Positions 1 to 5,134 of a stretch of DNA of 5,134 nt are shown one piece after another. The notes under the pieces were generated by a model. It saw only the letters and a program-made list of their open reading frames with translations. It did no database searches and had not been told where the DNA came from. The DNA lies in assembly GCA_946478915.1 (NCBI GenBank), contig CAMLER010000421.1:1-5134 (forward strand), written 5' to 3'. The DNA is from an uncultured Chryseolinea sp. (GTDB lineage Bacteria > Bacteroidota > Bacteroidia > Cytophagales > Cyclobacteriaceae). The translations under genes and the position numbers were made by a program. Position 1 is the first letter of the stretch, and each line of letters starts with the position of its first letter.

Positions 1-114
1 ATTATCGATGTTCTGGAAAAGGTAAATTATAACAAGTCAAAGGCTGCAGAACTTCTGAAGATCGATCGAAAGACTCTTTACAATAAACTTAAGCTTTACA
101 ACATCCACGCTTAA
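1..114 (+). CDS. C-terminal fragment of an NtrC-family sigma-54-dependent response regulator (Fis-type HTH)
   Basis: This is the 3' end of a gene that enters from the left edge; 37 codons and a TAA stop (112-114) are visible. The fragment holds the motif NKSKAAELLKIDRKTLYNKL, which is the Fis-type helix-turn-helix found at the extreme C-terminus of NtrC/AtoC/ZraR-type regulators. In that family the preceding parts are a receiver domain and a sigma-54-interacting AAA+ ATPase, and this last domain binds enhancer-like sites upstream of sigma-54 promoters. Only the DNA-binding part is seen here, so the receiver and ATPase are inferred from family architecture. Fis itself or another Fis-domain protein is possible but less likely. 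The gene ends 20 bases before a strong hairpin terminator. It may be a phosphorylation target of the kinases further right, but that is inference. Confidence 0.85.
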   Translation: MIDVLEKVNYNKSKAAELLKIDRKTLYNKLKLYNIHA

Positions 115-134
115 GGTTCATCACGATATTTTAT

Positions 135-188
135 GATGGTTTTGGTGCCTGGTTTAATTAACCAGGGCACCCAACCATCTTATTTTTT
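135..188 (+). terminator. Rho-independent terminator of the NtrC-family regulator gene
   Basis: A long imperfect inverted repeat runs from 135 to 179: the left arm starts GATGGTT and continues into GGTGCC-TGGTT, and the right arm AACCAGGGCACC ends in AACCATC. One or two single-base bulges are needed. It is followed by a T-rich run (180-188) that includes six consecutive Ts, the classic form for termination of plus-strand transcription. The hairpin also lies just beyond the stop of the minus-strand gene (stop at 201-203), so it may serve convergent transcripts from both sides, although the T-run on the minus strand is weak. Confidence 0.8.
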
Positions 189-200
189 GTGATCTTAAAA

Positions 201-830
201 CTATCTGTTCAGACTGAGCGCCAAATAGATTTGCGCCACCGAATTCTTAGAATCGCCTATTAATAATTCCGCTGCATCGCTATCGGCGAGTCTCGCCAAA
301 CCATAATTATAACGTGCACCAATTTGCACATTCCCAAAGTTTAGTCCGAAACCGCCCGACAATCCATAGTCGAAGGATTTCAAATGGTCGCGGTCAATAT
401 CATCTGTACCGCTGCCTAGATCTCCATCGTGGGAAATATTTGCGGCTAACAAATATCCGACGTAAGGTCCTACGTGTATTTCAGCATCTTCCCCTAGTTT
501 AAACACCGCTAATACCGGTAGGTCTAGGTAACTTAAATTGTACTTAATAGTTTGATCAAACAGACTGCCGCCATATTCAACTTTCGATCCCTTGGTTGAG
601 AATAATAATTCAGGTTGAATAGCAAAAACATCGGATGATAGGAACTGTCCGTACACGCCAACATTAAGACCAAATCGTGCATTTTCGTCATCAACTTCAT
701 CAACATATAAGTTGCTCACGTTTAGTCCTCCCTTCACACCCGCCCGCATCTGTGCGAACACCTCATTGGAAATGCAACTTGCAAATCCTACTACAATGCA
801 TACTGTAAAAATCTTTGATATCTTCGTCAT
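201..830 (-). CDS. Outer-membrane beta-barrel protein, PorT-like family, with signal peptide
   Basis: This 209-residue protein has a Sec signal peptide: a basic start (MTKISK), a hydrophobic core at about 7-19, and a probable cleavage after the A-Q at 26-27. The mature part begins with MRAGVKGGLNVSNL, typical of the Bacteroidota outer-membrane beta-barrel (PorT-like, OMP_b-brl_2) family. The rest alternates amphipathic strands with polar turns, including GPYVGYLLAANIS and GLSGGFGLNFGNVQIGARYNYGL, and the final strand ends QIYLALSLNR. Length and pattern fit a small eight-stranded barrel. It should sit in the outer membrane; the ligand or function cannot be read from sequence. The ATG at 828-830 is the only Met before the signal peptide, an in-frame stop lies about 20 bases upstream, and the leader is A-rich with no Shine-Dalgarno. 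The gene is divergent from the kinase at 966 and could share control with it, but there is no direct evidence. Confidence 0.85.
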   Translation of the reverse strand: MTKISKIFTVCIVVGFASCISNEVFAQMRAGVKGGLNVSNLYVDEVDDENARFGLNVGVYGQFLSSDVFAIQPELLFSTKGSKVEYGGSLFDQTIKYNLSYLDLPVLAVFKLGEDAEIHVGPYVGYLLAANISHDGDLGSGTDDIDRDHLKSFDYGLSGGFGLNFGNVQIGARYNYGLARLADSDAAELLIGDSKNSVAQIYLALSLNR

Positions 831-882
831 AAATGTATTGTTGTTTGTTTACTTGAGTGATCTAAAAAATGAGCCAGAATCC

Positions 883-892
883 TAAACGTTTA
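883..892. promoter_or_regulatory. Perfect 10-base palindrome in the divergent promoter region, candidate operator
   Basis: TAAACGTTTA is a perfect palindrome near the middle of the 135-base gap between the divergent barrel gene and the sensor kinase, 52 bases from one start codon and 73 from the other. Its position would suit a dimeric regulator acting on both genes. No second copy was noticed in the window. A short palindrome in AT-rich DNA can occur by chance, so the operator reading is tentative. I found no good Bacteroidota-type promoter (TTTG about 20 bases before TAnnTTTG) on either strand here. Confidence 0.25.
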
Positions 893-965
893 AGAGGGCT
901 GCAGACGTTATTATAAGTAGCGCGTCATAGAAGTTTTTTCCACAATTGTAGATGCCTAACCCCAT

Positions 966-3167
966 ATGAGAAATTTCTATATAAAGCTGATGTTTTTGGT
1001 CATTGTGATGGTGTTGGTAGCAGTAAGTCTGATGACCTATAGAAACCTAAGCAACTACATCAAAGAAGTAAATTTTACACGCCATTCTCGAGATGTCTTC
1101 AGGGCACTAGAACAAACTTTATCCACGATCAAGGATGCTGAGATAGGTCACCGAGGTTTTTTGCTGACCCGAGACACGTTTTATCTGGCACCGTATTATC
1201 TATCTATAAATACAATTCCTTCTCAGATGAGAACGCTTGACAGCCTGGTACAGGACAATAAAGTCATGGCAAGGCAGGTGGATACTTTAAAAAGTCTAAT
1301 CAACGAACAGTATTCCATAATCAATCGGTCCTTCCCCCTTATTGATAACGATCCATTGCCAATGGATGGGCCTGAAAAAGATCTTATCCTTCAAGGTCGC
1401 AGAAACATGGATGAAATACGCACAATAATAAGACGGATATCTGATGAAGAAGGTCGAATTTTTGGTGCGCGTTCATCCAAAGAAACCGATTTCAGGAATG
1501 TTGCCCCAATAGCACTCCTGCTCTATACGCTGGTTGCTCTTGCCGGCGTTTCATTGTTGTTCTCCAAGGTTATCGATGCATTGGACAAGCAACGTGTGGC
1601 TGAATCACGCTTGAATGAAAATATTCTTACGTTGAAGCGGGAAGTAGGTATTCGTGAATTCATCCAGAAAACGCTTCGCCGGGTCTTAGACACTTCACTG
1701 GATGGTATCATGGCATTTAAAGCTATCCGAAACAATAATACAAATGAGATTGATGACTTTGAATTAAGCTTATCTAACGCTAACGCATCAAGGTTAACAG
1801 GTAAAACTGAAAGGGAATTGATTGGAAAACATTTGCTCGAAATTTTTCCGAACGCGAATGATGATGGCGTGTTTGCAATCTATAAAGAGGTGGTTCAGAC
1901 TGGCAAGCCCGCCCAATTTGAAAGATCGTTTAGAAGCAATTCAGTTGATGAGTGGTATAACATAACAGCCGTAAAATTGGAAGATGGCTTTGTAGTCACT
2001 TTTACAGATATTACTTACCAAAAACAGCAGCGACTGATCCTGGAGGAACGCGGACTGTTGCTGCGTGAAGCCGAAGCCCTGGCGAACATGGGTAGTTGGA
2101 AGTGGGATGAAGCAAATCAGGTGATGGTTTGGTCTGATGGATTGTACAAGATACTAGAAAAAACTCCGGACGATTTTGCGCCGAGCTGGATGTCATTTTT
2201 TGATCAAGTGTATCCGGAAGACAAACCTTTAGTGGAAAAATTTTTAAGGGAAATCAGAGATAATCGAAAAGGTGCATCGATTGAATACAGGATAAAATCG
2301 CAAGATACCTTTAAATATTTGTCATTGAGTTCGAAGCCCCCCTCCGCTGCGGTATCGGAGTTCGATTTACTGGGAACAGTGATTGATATTACTGACCGAA
2401 AGATGTATGAAACTCAACTCGAACAAAATACAGCAGAGCTTAAACGGTCCAATGAGGATTTGGAACAGTTTGCCTACGTAGCATCGCATGATCTGCAGGA
2501 GCCCCTGAGGAAAATCAGGGCATTTGGAGACCGTTTAATAAATAGGTATAAGTCACAGCTTGACGGTCAGGGAGAGGACTATATAAAACGAATGCAGTCA
2601 GCATCGACACGGATGCAAACCTTGATTGAAGACCTGCTTGCTTTCTCAAGGGTGTCGCGAAGCAATGAAGTGTTTCAATCCCTGGATATGGACCAGATAT
2701 TATCCGAAATCAAGGACGATCTGGATATCCAAATTAAAACTGAGTCAGCACAGTTAAAAATAGGGAAGCTCCCGCCAATAATGGGTGAAAAGACTCAAAT
2801 CAAACGGCTGTTTCAGAATTTAATTAATAATGCAATCAAATTTCATAAACCCAATGAGCCGCCCGTTGTTGAAGTAACGGGTACGAAGATCACACCTCAT
2901 CAGATAAGGCGGGAATTTGGAGTAATGCTTTCGGAGGCTTCCTACGTTTGGATATCCATAAAAGATAATGGGATTGGTTTTGATGAGCGTTTTACGGAAA
3001 AGATTTTTAATATCTTTCAACGTTTGCACGGCAGAACTGAATATGAAGGGACTGGAATTGGATTGGCGATCTGCCGTAAGATCGTTGTCAATCACAGGGG
3101 ATTTATTACTGCCAGAAGCAAGGAAAACATTGGCTCTGAATTTATAGTAATATTACCTGGAGGTTAA
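966..3167 (+). CDS. Membrane-bound sensor histidine kinase, CHASE3-PAS-PAS-HisKA-HATPase
   Basis: This 733-residue protein has a first membrane helix at about 8-24 and a second at about 179-200. They bracket an extracytoplasmic CHASE3 sensor domain (about 38-175), recognised by DAEIGHRGFLLTRDTFYLAPY at 57-77. No HAMP domain is evident after the second helix; a charged helix (about 201-240) leads to a first PAS domain (about 238-352, ending VVTFTDIT) and a second PAS_3-like domain (about 368-480, with MGSWKWDE and VYPEDK). The HisKA domain carries the phytochrome-kinase-type motif ASHDLQEPLR with phosphoacceptor His508. The ATPase domain has the N-box NLINNAIKF (618-626), G1 DNGIGF (667-672) and G2 GTGIGL (695-700), so it looks catalytically intact. 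It ends soon after this domain, with no receiver. The stimulus is unknown. ATG 966 is fixed by an in-frame stop at 957-959, and no Shine-Dalgarno is seen. It is probably co-transcribed with the receiver-kinase at 3330. Confidence 0.93.
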   Translation: MRNFYIKLMFLVIVMVLVAVSLMTYRNLSNYIKEVNFTRHSRDVFRALEQTLSTIKDAEIGHRGFLLTRDTFYLAPYYLSINTIPSQMRTLDSLVQDNKVMARQVDTLKSLINEQYSIINRSFPLIDNDPLPMDGPEKDLILQGRRNMDEIRTIIRRISDEEGRIFGARSSKETDFRNVAPIALLLYTLVALAGVSLLFSKVIDALDKQRVAESRLNENILTLKREVGIREFIQKTLRRVLDTSLDGIMAFKAIRNNNTNEIDDFELSLSNANASRLTGKTERELIGKHLLEIFPNANDDGVFAIYKEVVQTGKPAQFERSFRSNSVDEWYNITAVKLEDGFVVTFTDITYQKQQRLILEERGLLLREAEALANMGSWKWDEANQVMVWSDGLYKILEKTPDDFAPSWMSFFDQVYPEDKPLVEKFLREIRDNRKGASIEYRIKSQDTFKYLSLSSKPPSAAVSEFDLLGTVIDITDRKMYETQLEQNTAELKRSNEDLEQFAYVASHDLQEPLRKIRAFGDRLINRYKSQLDGQGEDYIKRMQSASTRMQTLIEDLLAFSRVSRSNEVFQSLDMDQILSEIKDDLDIQIKTESAQLKIGKLPPIMGEKTQIKRLFQNLINNAIKFHKPNEPPVVEVTGTKITPHQIRREFGVMLSEASYVWISIKDNGIGFDERFTEKIFNIFQRLHGRTEYEGTGIGLAICRKIVVNHRGFITARSKENIGSEFIVILPGG

Positions 3168-3168
3168 C

Positions 3169-3333
3169 TTGAATATTACCAATACTTATAAAAACTTTAC
3201 AGTTCCTAAGGCATCTTTCACAGGAAATGAGCAAAGAAATCCTGTGAAGTGTCGATGTAGCGAATACGACCAAGGGAGGTTATATTTTTATCGGCCATAT
3301 AGATATAAAATGCAAAATACTTGTAGGGTATGA
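3169..3333 (+). CDS. Possible 54-codon small ORF filling the gap between the two kinases
   Basis: A TTG at 3169-3171 lies five bases after a GGAGG (3159-3163), one base past the stop of the upstream kinase. It opens a 54-codon frame that ends at a TGA (3331-3333) overlapping the ATG of the next kinase as ATGA. The predicted peptide is basic, rich in Tyr, Asn and Arg, has three Cys (including CRC at about 29-31) and has no membrane helix or signal peptide. I do not recognise it. The fit at both ends suggests translational coupling, which would carry ribosomes from the first kinase into the second. Against it: TTG starts are uncommon in this phylum, the GGAGG also encodes the kinase's last residues, and an open frame of this size can arise by chance. 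An internal ATG at 3310 would give only seven codons. Confidence 0.3.
   Translation: MNITNTYKNFTVPKASFTGNEQRNPVKCRCSEYDQGRLYFYRPYRYKMQNTCRV
3217..3248 (+). repeat. Inverted repeat (9-base arms, 14-base loop) between the kinases
   Basis: TTCACAGGA (3217-3225) is perfectly complementary in reverse to TCCTGTGAA (3240-3248), with a 14-base A-rich loop. The right arm is not followed by a T-run, so it does not resemble a Rho-independent terminator. It could form an mRNA stem-loop adjusting the ratio of the two kinases, stabilise the transcript's 3' end, or act as a protein-binding dyad. It lies inside the possible small ORF. Confidence 0.4.
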
Positions 3334-4778
3334 AGACGACGGCAGTTAAAGTCTTGTTGATTGAAGACGATGAAGACGATGTTTTGCTTGTGAGGGAATT
3401 TCTCTCGGAAAGCGCGAATTTTAATTTTGAGTTGGAATGGGAGCCAAAACCTGAGCAAGCGAGGCTTAAGATGGTCTTGGGTAATCATGATGTATATTTG
3501 ATTGATTATCGACTCGGAAGTGAGACGGGTCTTGATCTTATCAAGTTTGCTCAACAAAAAGGCGTGATCACGCCCAGTATTTTATTAACCGGGCAGGGTG
3601 ACCTGAAAGTTGACTTAGACGCGACCAGATTCGGTGCAGCTGATTATCTTATAAAAACTGAATTGAACGGCCCCATGCTAGAGCGAAGTATTCGCTATGG
3701 GCTGAGTCAGGCCAAAGTAATTCGAGAACTGGACGAAAAAGAAAAGCGTTATCGCTCGCTTTTTGAACGCTCTATCGATCCCATTTTTCTCGCCAATGAA
3801 CAATTAAAGCTTGTCGACGTAAACGAATCTTTTACTCAATTTTTCAATTACTCCAAACAAGAGGCTTTGCGTTTGAAGATAAGCGATCTTTTTGCAAGCC
3901 ATCAGGAGTATGAATTCTTTCAAAATACGCTGAAAGACGCGGAACAAATCCGGGGCTTTGATACCGCATTGGTTTCCAAAGGAGGTGCGAAGAAAGCATG
4001 CCTCGTAAACTGCGTTTTTATCGCTGACCAGTTGTCGGAGTTTTGCTGTTATCAAGGTATAATTCACGATCAGACTATGCGCAAAAAGGCAGAAAGGGAC
4101 ATGCTTATAGCAGAGAGGCTTTCAATGACGGGTAAAATTGCTCGCACGATAGCGCACGAAGTCCGAAATCCGCTTACCAATCTTACCTTAGCCTTCGACC
4201 AAATGAAGGAGGAGATGCCTGCGGATAACCCCGATGTGAAGTTGTATGTTGAGATTATTGAAAGAAACGCTAATCGCATCGAGCAGCTGATTAGCGAAAT
4301 GCTGAATTCGTCCAAACCGAAAGAATTAAATCTCGAACTGACGCCAATTACTGAAATCCTGGAACAAACACTGGCTTTATCTATCGACAGGATTAACCTC
4401 AATCAGATTAAACTGGAAAAAAATCTGCAATCTGACCTTCCCAGAATTCTGTTGGATCGCGAAAAGATTAAGATTGCGCTTTTAAATATTATCATTAATG
4501 GACTAGAGGCAATGCAACCGGGGACCGGCGTTTTAAAAGTCACGGCGGAACAGAGAAACGGATCGATTTTTACTGTTATTAGTGATAATGGCAAAGGGAT
4601 AGCGCCTGAAGAGATCGAGAAATTATTTGATCCTTTTTACACTGATAAACCAGGGGGTATGGGCCTGGGCCTGACTTCGACTAAAAATATCTTAAATAGC
4701 CACAACGCGGAGGTAGAAGTGCAAAGCGCTGTAGGAGAGGGCACGACATTTACAATCGTTTTCAAGCTGCCCGAATAA
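3330..4778 (+). CDS. Soluble REC-PAS-histidine kinase (hybrid kinase with N-terminal receiver)
   Basis: This 482-residue protein has no membrane segment, so it is probably cytoplasmic. Residues 6-122 form a receiver domain with the acidic pocket IEDDEDD (11-17), phosphoacceptor Asp59 in YLIDY, Thr87 in LLTGQG and Lys109 in DYLIKT, all the residues needed for phosphotransfer. A PAS domain follows (about 138-248). HisKA has AHEVRNPLTNL with phosphoacceptor His276, of the NtrB/ZraS type. The ATPase domain has an N-box with Asn390 (NIIINGLEAM), G1 DNGKGI (419-424), the F-box FDPFYTDKPGG, G2 GMGLGL (443-448) and a terminal GEGTTF. The receiver-first order suggests the kinase is controlled by phosphorylation from a partner, most simply the kinase encoded just upstream, which lacks a receiver; this is inference. 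ATG 3330 is secure because an in-frame TAG lies at 3324-3326. No usual Shine-Dalgarno precedes it, so coupling to upstream translation is possible. Confidence 0.93.
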   Translation: MKTTAVKVLLIEDDEDDVLLVREFLSESANFNFELEWEPKPEQARLKMVLGNHDVYLIDYRLGSETGLDLIKFAQQKGVITPSILLTGQGDLKVDLDATRFGAADYLIKTELNGPMLERSIRYGLSQAKVIRELDEKEKRYRSLFERSIDPIFLANEQLKLVDVNESFTQFFNYSKQEALRLKISDLFASHQEYEFFQNTLKDAEQIRGFDTALVSKGGAKKACLVNCVFIADQLSEFCCYQGIIHDQTMRKKAERDMLIAERLSMTGKIARTIAHEVRNPLTNLTLAFDQMKEEMPADNPDVKLYVEIIERNANRIEQLISEMLNSSKPKELNLELTPITEILEQTLALSIDRINLNQIKLEKNLQSDLPRILLDREKIKIALLNIIINGLEAMQPGTGVLKVTAEQRNGSIFTVISDNGKGIAPEEIEKLFDPFYTDKPGGMGLGLTSTKNILNSHNAEVEVQSAVGEGTTFTIVFKLPE

Positions 4779-4786
4779 TTTTTTTT
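4739..4786 (+). terminator. Weak candidate terminator after the REC-PAS kinase
   Basis: Eight Ts (4779-4786) come directly after the kinase stop codon. Upstream, inside the coding end, GGGC-ACGA (4739-4746) can pair with TCGT (4756-4759) and GCCC (4769-4772), leaving a nine-base bulge. The stem is interrupted and sits six bases before the T-run, so this is a poor match to a standard intrinsic terminator. The T8 run is clear; the hairpin is tentative. Confidence 0.3.
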
Positions 4787-4915
4787 GCGAACGAAGCCAT
4801 TTAAATCGTTAGCGGCAAAATTTTGGATTGCTACGAATAACCTTTCATGTTTTCATAGTGTTCTTGATGCACGATGACGGTCGCTTGGTTGCGGTTCTCC
4901 ATCGATGACAGTTAC

Positions 4916-4928
4916 CGAATTATATTCG
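4916..4928. repeat. Small AT-rich inverted repeat in the intergenic region
   Basis: CGAAT (4916-4920) and ATTCG (4924-4928) form a perfect five-base inverted repeat around TAT. It lies about 100 bases before the glycosyltransferase in a stretch (4787-5026) with no convincing coding frame. It could be a small operator dyad, but it is short enough to be chance. Confidence 0.2.
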
Positions 4929-5026
4929 AACTAATAGAAAAAACTTTTTTTTATTTGCGAGAAATCGCCTATATGCAACGTAGTGACTAGGTAAAAAATG
5001 ATAACACAAAAAACGCAAGAAAAATC

Positions 5027-5134
5027 GTGGTAAGTATTGTGTTAGTGACATATAATCGGTCAGAGAGGTTGAAACTTTCAATCGCAGATATTCTGAATCA
5101 AACTTTTAAAGATTTTGAGTTAATTATTTGTGAT
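5027..5134 (+). CDS. Family 2 glycosyltransferase, N-terminal fragment (runs off the window)
   Basis: Thirty-six codons are visible before the window ends. They read VVSIVLVTYNR, then ILNQTFKDFELIICD, the first beta-strand, TYNR motif and second strand of the nucleotide-sugar-binding fold of GT-A family 2 glycosyltransferases. Such enzymes transfer sugars to polysaccharide, lipid or protein acceptors; the donor and acceptor cannot be judged from this fragment, and the DxD motif lies beyond the edge. The start is uncertain. GTG 5027 is the only standard start seen in this frame after the in-frame TAG at 4988-4990, and it would leave almost nothing before the first strand. The nearby ATG 4998 is in another frame and stops at 5031-5033; one extra A in the A6 run at 5008-5013 would join it to this frame. 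The gene may begin a cell-surface glycan cluster to the right, which is inference. Confidence 0.8.
   Translation, partial: MVSIVLVTYNRSERLKLSIADILNQTFKDFELIICD

Noticed and set aside
314..502. Plus-strand open frame of 62 codons opposite the barrel gene
   Set aside because: It lies fully antisense to a well-supported outer-membrane protein gene, and its Arg/His-rich translation resembles no protein family.
772..777. Cysteine in the barrel protein's signal region (FASC, residue 19) as a lipoprotein lipobox
   Set aside because: The -3 residue is Phe, a poor lipobox match, and a standard signal peptidase I site (FAQ at 25-27) directly before the barrel start fits better.
2820..3095. Minus-strand open frame of 91 codons opposite the ATPase domain of the first kinase
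   Set aside because: It is a shadow of a conserved HATPase coding region; the translation has no domain character and there is no start context.
3274..3290. GGGAGGT followed by TATATTTT as a Shine-Dalgarno or promoter for the REC-PAS kinase
   Set aside because: The GGGAGG is about 50 bases from the ATG with no start codon at proper spacing, and no TTTG element lies at promoter distance from the TATATTTT.
3363..3381. Tandem GAAGACGAT repeat near the start of the REC-PAS kinase
   Set aside because: It simply encodes the conserved acidic pocket (EDDEDD) of the receiver domain and is not a separate repeat element.
4070..4402. Minus-strand open frame of 110 codons opposite the HisKA region of the second kinase
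   Set aside because: The Ser/Ile-rich translation is what reverse reading of this coding sequence would give, and the plus-strand domain motifs are unambiguous.
4867..4908. 13-codon ATG frame in the gap after the second kinase
   Set aside because: It is too short, has no Shine-Dalgarno and has no recognisable content; the surrounding frames are also broken by stops.

Overview
The window looks like chromosomal DNA from a Bacteroidota member, most likely of the Cytophagales type. The signs are a PorT-like outer-membrane beta-barrel with a signal peptide, a CHASE3-PAS-PAS histidine kinase of the style common in that phylum, moderate to low GC by eye, and start codons mostly lacking a Shine-Dalgarno sequence. 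The genus cannot be named from sequence reading alone.

Layout. Bases 1-114 are the last codons of an NtrC-family (sigma-54-dependent) response regulator, namely its Fis-type DNA-binding helix-turn-helix. A strong hairpin and T-tract (135-188) follow. An outer-membrane beta-barrel gene lies on the minus strand (201-830). Across a 135-base divergent region (831-965), which holds a 10-base palindrome, is the plus-strand signalling pair. First is a membrane-anchored CHASE3-PAS-PAS-histidine kinase (966-3167). Second is a soluble REC-PAS-histidine kinase (3330-4778). The 162-base gap between the kinases contains a 54-codon open frame with a TTG start behind a GGAGG. It begins one base after the first kinase stops and ends overlapping the second kinase's ATG. 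A T8 run follows the second kinase. A roughly 240-base stretch (4787-5026) shows no convincing gene, only AT-rich DNA with two small inverted repeats. The window then runs into the start of a family 2 glycosyltransferase (from about 5027), cut by the window end.

How the parts may work together (inference). The first kinase ends after its ATPase domain and has no receiver of its own. The next gene begins with an intact receiver domain fused to another kinase. The two are in the same direction with no clear terminator between them, so a phosphorelay from the membrane sensor (His508) to the receiver (Asp59) that tunes the second kinase (His276) is a reasonable model. The second kinase has an NtrB/ZraS-like phosphoacceptor motif, so an NtrC-family regulator such as the one at the left edge is a possible final target, although a terminator and the minus-strand barrel gene separate them.

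The window is otherwise ordinary regulatory territory. The items most worth a second look are the hidden small ORF between the kinases, the kinase-receiver pairing, and the out-of-frame ATG with an A6 tract in front of the glycosyltransferase.
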